Part shown: positions 11,201 to 24,537 of the stretch, piece by piece
Layout of the letters: every line of letters begins with the position of its first letter
Numbering within the stretch: position 1 is the stretch's first letter
The notes under the pieces: model-generated
The model's input: only the letters and a program-made list of their open reading frames with translations
Told to the model about the DNA's origin: nothing
Database searches by the model: none
Program-made: the position numbers and the translations under genes
Assembly (NCBI GenBank): GCA_036785325.1
Contig: JAXIVH010000010.1
Location: 12,827,744 to 12,891,743 of the forward strand
Source: Urophycis tenuis
Lineage: Eukaryota; Chordata; Actinopteri; Gadiformes; Phycidae
Direction: 5' to 3'
DNA length: 64,000 nt

Positions 11201-14200
11201 TTTGAAGGACAAGCGTGTGTGTGCGCGTGCAGAAACCTTGCATCCAGAAACCTCGCTTTGATTTCAGCCAATGAGATTACGGCCATTTAAGCTCAATGGA
11301 GGAAGGCGAGGAAGAATGAAAATCGGAAGACAGAGGAACAGGGATTGGTGAGGTCTTTGAAAAAAAGAAGAAGAGCATTCATTTAGGCAGACAAACATCG
11401 GGGTCTGTTCTAATCTTCTGAAGCAAACCGGATTGGATTTGGGTGGATTTGTGGGTGTAACCACTTGCCGTTTGTCTCTTTTTCTTTTCTTTCTCATGAA
11501 CAAAGTATCATTCATCCGATCGGATACAAACACAGCAGAAACACAACACATCTGTAACAATAATTTTTGTCAATGGGGCCGATTCATTCAAAGTTAAATA
11601 TTTTTATCCAAAAAAAACAAAAAAACACTGTGTTGAATTCTGAAGTCTTCTGTGAAACTACTAAACCAAACAGTGGAAGCAAAACGACAGCAACTCTGCA
11701 TTATGGACCCCCTTGGAAACTAGGTACTAAACTCTAAACGCTAAACACCTTTCAGCTGCTCTTCTAAGGAGCTCTTCCCAAAAGCATAAAGCTATAAATT
11801 GCTTTATACTCCTCAAGCGGAATTTTATGATCAACAATTTTCTTTGGATTGTGAACATGAAGATAATTGTATTTACTCAACATTCTTCCCCTGTAAGTCA
11901 AGGAGAGAGTCATCAAGCTCTCTCTTTTTATTTCATTTACTTCCAGACAAGGGGATTTTATTTTGAATGATCCACGTCCCAGCTTGTATGTCGTGGCTTG
12001 TTATAATTTGATGATTGTTATTTTCCCCCCTGCCTGCTCTTTGATGGAACCCAGGCTCCTACAACAGGATATGTTGTCCTGGAAAGTATATTTTACAAAG
12101 ATCCACTTTCCATCTCAGGGGCGGGGGGGGGGGGGGCATCATACCTGCCGTTTATCCACTAAAATATGTTTAGCCTTTAATTTGCAGTTTAACATCTGCA
12201 GAGGAGACGCTGGCTCTAGTGTATCACCTATAGGGCGCACCAACCGGAGGATTCCAGGCCTTTTTTCTGCTTAATAAGGAACGCCTGGCTTGCCATCATG
12301 TCACTTCGGGAGCGCAGATCAGTCCTATTAGGTAACACAGGGGTAACCCAATCGGACCCCTTCGCTTGAAGGTATGACCTACGGAATGCCTGGGCGGAAT
12401 GTGTCCAAATACCTTGGCTCTGGCTGGATGGAGGCGGAGGATAAGGACAGAGGTCATCGGGTTGAAAACAAAAGACAAACAAATGTGTGTCATTAATTCA
12501 TTATTGCTTGTGTTGCTACACACTATTGTGTTCGGATTTTTCATCAGCGTTCCCTGTCAATGTTAAATCTCAACCCACTGGAACCCATTGGTTGGGTTCC
12601 AGGCCCCGATGTGCCACCCTTCCTCCCCAGGATAAATCCTATGTCCCATTGGTCGTCTCGTCAATGTGTCCCACTCTGTCTTCCACGCCGGCTCCTTTAC
12701 AGAACCATTCATCTCATTGTGAATTACAAATGCATGAAACCCCTGGAGAGCACAAGTGGGAGGGAGGGGAGTTATTTCGCACCAGCCACCCACCTTCCTC
12801 CATGCTCCCAACCCTTTACTTCTGGGGCCCCGGGGCGCTAGGCGGGAGCCGGAGGCAGGGATAAGGGCCTCGTGGGCCTGGGGGACATAGTGCATGAGAT
12901 GCCAGAGAGTTCAGCGTGGCCTCAGGCTACACATTCCCCCACTGGTGGCCCAGGGAGGGGCATTATAAAACCCTCTGTCAAGGGATGGTCGGGACACAGC
13001 CATCCACATTGGCTGAGGTTTACACTACAGGCCAATCCGCAGTGCCAACTCTCATTACACTAATGCAGTGAAAACACACACTCACACACACACATGTGTG
13101 TGTGTGTGTGTGTGGATGTGAGATCCATCCTTGTCTTGCAAAAGATTAAAGCAACACCTCAAAATACACGCATCAATTGATTAACACAAAGATATAGTTA
13201 GACAGACAAACAGATCAAATTCAATCTATACACACATCTACAGCTCTGGTGTGGTGTTCAGTAATTTCCAGGCCAGAGGCAGAGTGCAAGACCCTACAGT
13301 AGCATACCGACCACAGCCACTTCATGCAGCATGAGACTTTTCGGTGGGTTCGTAAAGCCTCAGACAAGTTACAGCCTGTTAAATAACTCGACGAAAGACG
13401 CTATAACCCGGTCGAAGCCTTCAACCATTAGTTTCTGTTCCCGTTGTCAAGAGACGCAGTTGATCTCATCTCATTCGGTTCCATCTAACTTGGCTCTCAA
13501 AGCAGTACCCTTGTTAAAGGAGCCATATGTAGCAAAGATAAAATAATCACGCTAGGCTGAAATAATGGCTTCTCTGACAACACTGCAGCAGCCAGTATGT
13601 TCTCCTTTTGAATTACAGTTCTGGGTCAAAGTATTTGTTTTTGTTTTGACCTGTTGTTTCATGAGTCACTGTTCTCAAGAACACTCGGGGTTGCCAGATA
13701 TGAAACACATTGGCACACAAACACAGTGCGCTGCAGCCATTGAAGCAAACAAACTGGATGAACTGAGATTGTACCAGATTCTACCCGGCCCAAGCAGCTT
13801 CATCGTTGCATTTGGGAGATGGAGACAGATTAGAACCCCGGGAGGATTTCAAGACGGACGCCACATGAGATGGTTTATAATTTGCAAACAATAAATAAAT
13901 TGCAACACATACATATTGTCTCTCCACTATCGTGAATCGGAAAATTTTTGGCAGTACCCATTTGAATCGCTCGGCGTTTAAACGCTCTAAATGTTACACG
14001 GCGTACATTTAACTAAATCAAGGAGATTCCATTCTCCCTAAACTATCATTCAAAAAGTCATACAATCCTTAATAACTCACATTTACACGTGGTCTAAGGA
14101 TCACCCAATGCCCTTTAAAATGGGCGGGGGTGGTGGTGGTTGGGGGCTGTTGTGTTGATCTCCTTAGCAGATAGGGGGGTTTGGGAACAGACCCGGCCAT

Positions 14201-17173
14201 TGTCACTTTCCAGCAGAGCAGACTAATTACTGCCCTAAGCCTTGCCACCAGACCAGGTGAAGCTACTGGCACTTGAAAAGCCACAGAATTTAGAGTAGCT
14301 GAAAATTAAAACCTGTCTGCGATGAGTGTCAATCAATCAATCGATGGGAGCGATGGACTCCCAGTAGCAGAAATAGGTGCAGGAGTTCGTTGTGCTTTGC
14401 CACTGGCCTCTCTTCCAGCATACGTTCAAAAGGCTATGCAACATGCCACCGCGATCTTACTATAGCCATACCAACCAGCACGGTACTTTTTGTTGCCATG
14501 AAGCCAGGACGGCGAATCGATTATCCCTGCGCTAGCCCCGGCCTTTGAGAGCTCTCCTCCGGCCGCCAGTGTTGCATGTGTGACTCGCTGAGAAGAAACA
14601 CGGCCACATTCCAAGAAGCATTCATATCTAATAAAGTAAGGGGCCCACCGCGCTGCCATTGATGGGCTGTCCACTGACAAACTGTCCGGGCAATCAGCAT
14701 TCTTCGCATTCTCGTGTCAATCACATGGGACAATGCATTTGATTGGACGGTCACTAAGCAACCTCCTTTCAAAATGTGGAAATTGCTTATTTCACTAGAA
14801 ATATGCCCTGTATTTCTTGTACATTTATTGTATGAAAAAAAAACACAATACAATACAACAAGTTTTCAATTCTGAGCCCAGACTGCACTCTTCAAATGTG
14901 CCACACTTGCATCACTCTTGGATGAAAGCCCTTCCTGTCCTGCATACCCCTTACTGGGGTCCTATACTTTACTTTAACAGCAGCAGGTAGGTGTGTAGGT
15001 ATACCTACCTGCCGGTAGGTAAATAGGTAGGTAGGGTGATGACCCGGCACATCTCAAGAGTCAATCAGAAAATAAGAGGAGGGGGAGGGGTGAAGGAGCA
15101 GAGGAGGAACAGAGGTATATGAGAATAGGTATGTGAGGTGTCAGAATGTAAATATTGATCATTGACACCCCAATGCAGTAATCAATAGTACACAACAGCA
15201 ATCCACAGCAGCATCGCAATGTTTAATCCTCACTAGCACACCACACTACAGTCCTTAACTCCTACCTGATCCTAAATGACAGGCAAGAATTTACTGTAAG
15301 TAGCTGTGAAAAAAAAGTGCCTTTGACCACCCCCCTCCCCCCCCCCTCGAACCGAATGACAGTTGGAGAAATGCCTAATGCATCACTGAGGCACCGTGAG
15401 CTGACGTTCATCTCCACTGTACACAGCCAACCTGTCTATGCAGGCCTGACATTTCACCGATCAGCCAGTGTGTATTGGCAAACGCACAACTGTACGCACA
15501 TCCACTCAACACCGGGCCCGACAGCGAGGTGCGAGACGGGCTCTGAGCGGTTTTCCGCCCCCCTTGCGATATCCCTGAACGCACAGCTAAATAAGATGCG
15601 ATAGTCTTCCGAGGACGGAGCGGAAGGAATGTGCATGCGGGCGTTTGCTTTTCTTTTTTTTTTTTTTTCTCGTATTGTTTTTTCCACTTCTTCTTCTGTG
15701 TCAAGGTTCAGCCGGAGCGGGGGGCTTTCAGGCCCGTCCGTTGGTCAAGCGGGCCCTCCTTTGTCCTCGCCGGTCCTTGCATTTTCTTTGAACCTATAGG
15801 CGGCTTCAGCCCGAGGGTTGGGTTTCGGCGCGTCGCCGCAGATCAGCGCTTTGACAGTAAATGTGACCATGAAAGAGGGGACAACTTCACCCAAAACACA
15901 AGGGGGGGAAAACTCTCCCTGTCACCACGTACCCGGCGCCGTGTGGGAATGAGCCCTGGGCCGGCTCCAGCTCCTCTCCACATCTGAGGGAGAGAGCTAA
16001 GCCGGTATGAATTCCACGGTGGGAAAAAATCAGGAAATGGAACAAAAGATCAGAGTGTAATACTCCTACTCTTCTTCTGAAGTCTCACATCTCTCCGCGT
16101 GGGTCAGGTGGGCATGTCGGTCGGTTTCAAGCGGACCGCTTGCCGTGTATTTTGCGGACGGGGTGTCACTCCCTCGTCCCGAATACGGGCGGTCGCTCGG
16201 TTACCGAGAGGGACAAGCGGTTAAACGACGATGTGAAAACCTGCCCTCTTAGCCTCTTTTCACAGATGACCTCTACTGGTTCCCAATAAGTCAGACAGCC
16301 TCCCTTCCTCCCACCCAAACAGAGCCTGGTGGGTGTTGACTGAGGTGCACGTCCTCTAGCTCCTAGACACTGGAACCTTTCAAAGAAAAAAAAAAAAAAG
16401 AAAAGAAATACCCTGGAGTGAATGACATCATCGGGCTCCTACACCACCTTCAGCTGACATTTTAATCCTCTCTAATAAAGGCAGGAAGTGCCTGCGAGGG
16501 AATGACGTTAGGCCCGTGGAGATACACTGGGGAGGGGGAGGGTGGGGGGGGGTCAGTGGGATGAGCTGGACAAAGAGGGCTTTCATGAGACAAGACAATA
16601 TCAGGGAACCTCAATTAGTACAGGCTCGGTCCAGCGAGGGTGCCAGCGCTCCAGAGTTTCTCCAACTGGGCAGTTTAACAGGTCATGCTCTTCCCCTCTG
16701 TTCCAGGCAAAGGCATGTTAATCCATGAGCTGGTGTTCCGACTTGATCCGAACACCAAGTGAACCTGGTGAACTGTAAAAGCAGGTCTTTTTTGACCCCC
16801 CCACCGCCCACTACCACCAACACCACCACCACCACCCCCGTCACCCCCACCAGAGCGAGATATGCAGCCTGAAACAAATAGGAGTCAAGTGGAAGCTGGA
16901 ATGGTACAGATTGATGCCACAGCATGGGCCTTTTGTGGGCTCTCAAGGGGTTTCCAGTCAAAACTCAAACTTAAAACAACAACAGCTTTGAGAATACAAA
17001 CTGACAGCAGTTGACAAAGGAGGGGGAAATGTCACATCTCCTTTTGGAAAGGGAAAACAGACAAAGGGTCGAAGTTCAAAATTACTCACATACACAGATA
17101 GTCTTCTTTCTAAACTATGCTGCGAGGCCATGATACAATCTGTAGTTATTCAACCCCTAAGGCAGACTTGGAC

Positions 17174-17243
<70 letters not shown>
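17174..17243 (+). repeat. (GA)n microsatellite
   Basis: A GA run of 70 bp with one T interruption near 17181. Confidence 0.97.
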
Positions 17244-17245
<2 letters not shown>

Positions 17246-17460
17246 TGCATTGCTTTTAGGAGTGAAAAAAAGAAAACACTTTACACCTTTCAGAGAACTG
17301 CGGGGACTGAAACACTAGCCAGAGGGCGTGGGTGAGGAAGTGAAGAGCTGGCAGTCAAGTTTACTCATCCTCTGTAGTCTGCAAGCCAATTACCTCGTCT
17401 TTAACTTCAAAAGATGGTGGTGTCAATGGACTGTATGGTGAAATATGTCCTCCTTTCCTC

Positions 17461-17484
17461 GGGGGGGGGGGGGGGGGGGGGGGG
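17461..17484 (+). repeat. Poly-G run
   Basis: 24 consecutive G residues in otherwise AT-balanced sequence. Confidence 0.97.
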
Positions 17485-18347
17485 TGTAAGGGAAGATATT
17501 TAGATTTGATGAAGGGGACACTATAGATTCTAACATGGTCAATGTGTGGGGGCGAAATGTGCAGAGCCAAAAGGTGGTTCCTTCTGCAAAGTCAATTACC
17601 ATGATATCGGAAATACCCCGAATGTATCATCCAACATGTGTTCAATGAATCAGCCAAATCCACTGGAGTCATCGCCTCTTTTTTGATGATGATGTATATT
17701 TTGATTTTGGTTTCAAACAAGGCCCCTTTGACCTCTTCATATACAAAGCACTCACAGCACAGCACTCAGCACACAGCACACAGCACTCATAACGTTGCGC
17801 TGTAACATCCTTACTTTTTAAAGAAAGGCCTTTTTTTCAAAACGGTGCACACTTCACACACACTGCATACAATTGCCATGACAGCTGTTAGTGTGCTGTC
17901 AGCGTTTGGTGAATAGAACAGTTTAAAATGCTCTATCCCTCTTGAATTTGAGATGATATACGTAAAGCTGTCTTGATGAGCCATACAAAAATATATACCC
18001 GTGCAACAAATGGTCAATCACTTGACAATTGGAGCTCTTAAAATTGTCTGCCTTCAAATTCTGAAATGAAACAGACCTGTTTAAGACAGGAAACCGGAGC
18101 GCTGTAAAGGTTTTAACGCATGTCAGTGTATTGGTTACACCGCTGTTGCTTACAATGGAGGACACATCTTGTTAAATCTCCATTTTCAAGGCCACATAAT
18201 GCAGTCACAGACACGAGTCGTTAAAGTCACAGAGCTTTTTTGGACGTTGCAGATAACCGACAACCAACACAAGTGAGATCGGACAGTCGACGACGAGGGT
18301 GTGAGTGCGAGTGTGTACGTGTGTGTGTGTGTGTGTTTGGGAGGGAT

Positions 18348-18374
<27 letters not shown>
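18348..18374 (+). repeat. Poly-G run
   Basis: 27 consecutive G residues after a GT tract (about 18309-18336). Confidence 0.97.
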
Positions 18375-18378
<4 letters not shown>

Positions 18379-18839
18379 CTGCCTCCCAGGCGCCCCCGTC
18401 AGGAAACATGGCGGCGGCTCCGCTGAAGACCCATCCAGACCCATCTATCACGGGCCCTCTGAAGGCTTTAATGACCCCGCAGTTGGCTTCAGTTCCTTTC
18501 TCCAGGGATGGCACTCTGCCCACCGTGGCGGCCGGGTGAATAGCGGATGATTCACGGAACAATTAGCAGACTCAAAGGCTAAGGGCAGCTAAAGGCTGGG
18601 TTGCACTGCGAACGCTGAGTCGAGAATATTTCCCAAAAGCGACGAGGACTGCTGTACAATGGGCTTCTTTTTTTTTTCAGCGGTCTGTGATACTTTGAGG
18701 TTTTGAGGTTCATGTGGACGAGTTAGCGGCAGAGCAGAACAGAGGCAGTGGAGGTGTAATTCCAAATCAAAGTGACGAACCAAAAAGGATTCTTGATGGC
18801 TTTAGTAGTGCAAGTGGTTCACTTCATCACTTGGTTATA

Positions 18840-18935
18840 TTCCCTGGTGGTCCACTGATTAGAGTTCGCTGCTCCCCCTGCAGTGGCCCGGGTTTGATTC
18901 CCGGTCAGGAAACACACATATCCCCTACATTACCC
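18840..18935 (+). mobile_element. tRNA-like SINE fragment
   Basis: The stretch ggtggtccactgattagag with B-box-like cgggtttgattcccggtcag resembles a tRNA-derived SINE head of another subfamily. Only the head is recognisable. Confidence 0.4.
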
Positions 18936-20106
18936 CTCTATTAATCAAGTACATATTATTCTTTTGAGCGATGAAAGGTTTCCACAAGACTCGACACACA
19001 TGTGGCGATACACAACTGTCCAAACAGAGAAAAACGGAACTAAGAGGTTTGTTCTTTGGGAGTTTGTTTTCACTATGTCCCTGAATCTCACTCCTTTGGA
19101 CCAGAGTCCCAGTATAGGTCCAATGCGATGAGGGGGCATAGGTATTAAAAAAAAAAAAGAAAAGACAATTCCTTTCTGTCGAAGAGCCTCTGGGCTTAGC
19201 TGTAATCTCCCTTTCTCTGGTGTATTCTCCGTGCTTCACACCCCCACGGTGTGTGTGTGGTTTGGGGGTAACAAGAGAAGTGTCCGCGGGGTAACGGACG
19301 CTCCAGAGGGACGGCTGAATGAGAGGAATCCGAGGACGCCTTGAAAGGCAGGGCCCTGCGCATCTCAAGGGTCAATCAGAAGATAAGAGGAGGTGCAGGG
19401 GTGAAGGAGCGTGAGGAGGAAGAAGAGGGGTTTAGCCGTGGCCGAGGTCTGGCAACAATGGCGCACCCCGCCTCACCCCCCCCCCCCCCCAAACCCCCTG
19501 AAATGGGGCCTCCTGAAATGCTGAATGGTCTATTCATTGATTAAAAAAAAACCCACATTGGGTGGTAGTTTGTGCTTATGTTAGGAGAGATTTTGTCTGA
19601 CAGTCCGGCTCAGACGGATGGATCTTCAAAGGCCCTTTAAAAAAAAAAAAAAAAAAAAAAACGATATTCAAGGATGGCCCAACTGTAGCTTAGTCTAGCA
19701 AGGGCACCATTTTTTTTTTAACCGGCTTTGAAAGCTTAACAATGCGCTCAGGATGGCTCTTAATTCACGTGGCGCAGAGAAAGCGGATGGCGGCGGGTTC
19801 GCATAAGGAGGAGACTGTACACCGGGGCGAGGAGAGGCGGTCTCCCGTTTCACCTCTGCCGGCGTTCCCTAGACGGCTAGCGAGAACGTGTTAACACTCC
19901 CTGGAGCTGAGGCCCGGGACAAAGTGCCAGGCAGAGGCAGATGGATCCGGTTTCCACGGCCGGGGCCAAATAAGGCTTTGTGACAGGCAAATCTGCACCT
20001 GGTGACCATGGAAACCACTGTTCGACCAGGTAAGGGAAAAAAAAAAAAAAAAAAAAGGCAAAGGCTATATTTCTGACAGAGGGGCAAAAAAGAGGGGGGC
20101 CTGTTC

Positions 20107-20150
20107 AGACAGACAGACAGACAGACAGACAGACAGGCAGACAGACAGAC
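20107..20150 (+). repeat. (GACA)n microsatellite
   Basis: About 11 tetramer units with one GGCA variant. A short A-run precedes it at 20037-20056. Confidence 0.95.
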
Positions 20151-22260
20151 GGGTAGATAAGTAGATAGCGTGCTTGAGGGATGGACATAAAAGCAGCGCG
20201 GATAAATACTTCAGAACATCTGGAAGAAAATCTGACCTTGAGTAAACCTGGCCTCCGATGAAACATTTTCGTATTTATAGATTGTAAAAGCCTGGCGTTT
20301 GACTTCATACACCCTCCACATACATGCATAGATTCATTTTAATGGCTTTTTTTTTTTGGCGTTCTTTTTAGAAGTATCGTCAAGCCTGCAACCCCTCACG
20401 GAATGGGCTCGGTTGTCAAGGATGTATGGAATCCTGTCATTTGCAGAGGTAACGCTTCAAAAGTTCCCCTAAATGTTACCTGGATTACGCCTGGGAACGA
20501 GGAGCCAATAAGTGCGGGTTTCGCCGCAAAAACAGGAAAGAGCCGCAGAGTGCGAAGCGAGCGCTCAGTGTACCATTAGAGGAGGAGATAGTTGGGCGTA
20601 CAGAGCAGGCGGCCCTACAAATCCTTCTCCCTTAGAAGGTAAGCGGCAATTATGGCCTCCCTCTGTGTTTTGCCACCGTCAAAACCCAGCATTTTGACAT
20701 CAGGGGGGGGGCGACATGAGAGGGCAGAACAAGCGCACCTGAAACACTCTGGAGGGGAGAGCACATAAAAATACAAATAACAGCTGTCAGACACGTTCAA
20801 GAAGGGACGCTTTGTAGACCGCCTCGCTGTGGAAGGGAAGAAGGGAGGATTATTACAAATGGGGGGACAAAGCCCCGCCACTACAGTTGTTTACACAATG
20901 CTAATGCCGACAAAGCCACTTGGCTTAGGGAGCTGATTGGTACAATGTCCACCTCTTTGTCATCATCGGAGACTCAGATAAAGGGAACTGCACCAGGGGG
21001 TAACGTGTACTAAACCATATGATGTCACCGGAATGCGTAAAAAACTCCAGCGCTGGCGGCTGGTTCAAACAGGTACCGCCAAAGCTGCATTCTGGAGTCC
21101 AGTGCTCGAAAGGTTTCACCTCTGGAAGTTCACGTTGTGCCGGGAGGTTACTTTAAGGTTTGATAAACCTATCCAGGAAATGTCTAAAACTAAGGATACC
21201 GTTTCAGCTGATACAGCAAGTTCAGGATTTTGATTAACCTTATACTGCAATGGACGTTTTTTACTTAATCCCAATTCATTCACATAGACTCTCAACCAGC
21301 GCCTTTTTGATGTGTTTTTCACAAATGCATGCACCAACATATTCCAAGTCACGTTCTTTGCATGTGAAAATGTGATTGGGAAATAAATGAGATGCAAATA
21401 CTTCCACGCAGTGCTATTCAAGGCCATTGGCTCCAATCACTAAACTACATCTAAACTCTATTCCTGCTGCATGCCAAGATGTTCCGCTAGAAGCCTGAGC
21501 AGGGGAGCCTCCTCTGGAGCCTCTCTGCAGTAGATCGACGCACGTCGTTCTCCGCGCTCAGGTCTTCCAGGTACGTGATCAAAGGGCCAGCTCGGCTCGG
21601 CTCGGCTTTGAATGGTAAGCAAATGAGAGCCTCAATGGCAGAACAGCTGTTTTTCAAACAGCCACACGCGCTCTTACCCCGCAAGCATGCAGGTCCAACG
21701 CGCACGCATCATCACCGCCGCAATGCTTGTGTTTTCATTCATAACCGTGGGACGCGACCTCGTCCGATGGAAACGTCTGATGAAAACGTCTGATGAACGT
21801 GTCTGATGAAAGTGTCGTGTTTGGCGGCGCAGTGCCACATGCGCGCCAAAGAGACTAAACAACGACCACTTCAACATCCTGTCAGACCTCAAACGTTCCC
21901 GTTGCAATATTGTGTCTGGGGTTAAGCGTGCGACACGAGAGCTCTGTGCGTCTCTCTCTCTGCGCATGGAAGCGGATATACAAGCCCCAGATTTTACTAG
22001 CAGATCCAGATGGGTTACATTAAGGAATCAAAGCAGGATGGAGCCACTGCAAACCCCCCCACCCCCCCCCCCCCCCCACCCCACCACCACCCCCATCCCC
22101 GTCTTCTCAAAACACATCCACGCTTTAAGTAAACTGTACGGTGCGCCCCACTTCCTCTCTCAGGCGGACAGGGAGTGCTGCGGAACACCTTTCAGTCATG
22201 GCTCTTTTGTGTTCCGCGGTGTGGTCCTGTTACAGTGTACAGGTTAGCAGAACGACAGAC

Positions 22261-22364
<104 letters not shown>

Positions 22365-22476
22365 CCATGGCCCCTGAATGGCAATGTATAAAGAAAGAAG
22401 TTGGTTGGGTTCCTTTCAGAGATCAATAAAATCAAGTTATCTGAAGAGAATTCCAGACATGTTGGATACAAGTCAT

Positions 22477-22600
22477 TCGGTAGCAGGTAGGGGTTGGGCA
22501 TTTCTCGCTCAAGGACGATTGTCGACAGCGGGATTCAAACCCAGACCCTTTTGGCTGGGAGTCAAACACCCTTACAACCACAAACACTATCCTCCTCCCC
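22477..22600 (-). mobile_element. tRNA-derived SINE fragment
   Basis: Reverse copy with gcaggtaggggttgggcat, ctcgctcaaggacgattg and the head cttttggctgggagtcaaac. It shares its words with the copies at 1660, 54520 and 55560. The 3' tail is missing. Confidence 0.6.
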
Positions 22601-22926
22601 CTATAGAACATTTATGGCGGACAGCTTTTGATTTGTTTTTTTTTCTCAAATTCATGGCATCAAATAGACGTGTGCTTGTTCTCCGTCTGTCCTTTTTGTC
22701 TTTGTGGAAATGGGACAGGCGACCCCATTACAGGGCCTTTTTACAGGCCAAGTCTCCCTTTGTGAGCGACAGAGTCATTGTTAGGCATGAACCCCACAGC
22801 ATGCGTCTAGCTGAGTGATGGACAAAACCCAGTGGTCACACTCGCGGGAGGAAGAATAGAGAGCCATAAGAACACTGTCAATCTCCTGGCCTTTTAAAAC
22901 TCAACAAACAGAGATCAGGGGGGGGG

Positions 22927-22929
<3 letters not shown>

Positions 22930-23011
<82 letters not shown>

Positions 23012-23090
23012 GAGAGAGAGAGACAGACAGAGAGTCAGAGAGAGGGGGGCGATGGTAGACAGAAAGAGAGAGGATGGGAGAGACAGCATG

Positions 23091-23136
<46 letters not shown>
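22930..23136 (+). repeat. (GA)n compound microsatellite
   Basis: GA runs at about 22930-23030 and 23093-23136 with GGA and GACA interruptions. The whole 200 bp is nearly pure purine on the plus strand. Confidence 0.95.
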
Positions 23137-24512
23137 GGGAGAGAGGGGGGGGAGGGGGACAGACAGTGAGGTCCACACTAAAGTACCCGCCACCCACACA
23201 CTCCACATCACCTGTAAAACCGAGTCACCAAAACAATGCGAAACAAGCACAGCTTATCTTTCACCATCCAAACAAATAAACACAACCGGGGCACATCTTT
23301 TCACATCCCCGTGGCCTCCCTCTGGTTTATTTCACTACAGTTCAACCGAGCATAGGACGGGACCTCCGTGAGGTTGTTTTCAGAGACCGTTAAGTCCATA
23401 TATCGACTGGAAAATCCTCAGGATTTAATCCTCAAGGTCCAATGACTCAACAGAATCTGTGCAAGGGGCCATCCGCGTATCACCGCTGATAGGGGCTTAA
23501 AGGACTAATTCACATTCAGGCTTGAACTTCGTTCATCATTACTATTAGGTAGAATACAAATGGGACTTTATATGCGAAAAGGAGATGCGCCAATATGCAG
23601 AATTGATAAATGTGGAGTGAATCTAATTCGTGACTCCCTTCTTCAGTGTGGGTGCTTCATTAGATGACTGCTTGGAATTTTAAATGGAATACAGTTGGAA
23701 GCACATGCAAGTGTTAATGTTGGGCCTCGCTCTGCAGTGTATTTTATCAGGTGTTAAATTGATAAGCTGCTGTACTTCACAGCAGAGGGAAAATAAGTGA
23801 ACAATGAGTAGCAAGTCCTTTGTTACTGTCATGTTGACAGCACAAACTTATTTTCCTCAATGCCTTTAGACATTTCCGAGCAAACTCTAAATAAATAGAA
23901 CTGATGCCCTTGATATACAAAACATAGGAAGGCGGTGTGATTCTGAGTTGCAGGTGGTGCCCTTAACATGGGGCTATAGAGAAAAACACCACAGAAAACT
24001 CCTTGGAAACCACAACAAACAAGAGAAACCCAAGCCCATGATGATGTGTCAAAGGTTATGCGTCTTCACAGATCATATCGCACCGCCCAGATATTCAGCC
24101 ACATGTCAGAGACTTTGCGTATGGTCGTAAATTACCCTCTGCAGATGCGGAAAAAACCGTATCTATCCACAATGTGTCAGACAGCAATTTGGCCAAGAAA
24201 CCTCACCCCGCATCACTCAGTACTAAGTGTTTGACTTTTCGAAGGGTTTGTAATAAGCAGGAGTTTTTGGCAACAGTAAGAGCAAACAAACAGGGTCCCC
24301 ATTTCTTAAGGGTATGATATCTAGGGAAAGCGTTTGGACCAAATATGCTAATGCTAATCCAATGTACCTTTAGCAACCATTATTAACAGGCCACCTCGTG
24401 GGGGTGGGGGTGGGGGGGGGGCAGCAGCCCCCATGCTGACTGTGATTTTTTTAATGTGCCATTTAATTCAATCATTAAATAGCCCAGTGGGGTGTCCCCT
24501 TACAGCTGTTCT

Positions 24513-24537
24513 CCCCCCCCCCCCCCCCCCCCCCCCC
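24513..24537 (+). repeat. Poly-C run
   Basis: About 25 consecutive C residues, the complement of the poly-G runs seen upstream. C-rich sequence continues to 24585. Confidence 0.95.

Larger units (their letters stand above)
5641..15000. other. Non-coding DNA, upstream part 2
   Basis: No gene is supported. 5660-5950 is G-rich, with a G run at 5936-5951. 7440-7810 is open in three frames on both strands but shows no recognisable protein and no splice pattern. 8030-11160 and 11200-15000 are ordinary unique sequence with short C or G runs (12121-12135) and a small GT/CA tract at 13069-13113. Confidence 0.65.
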
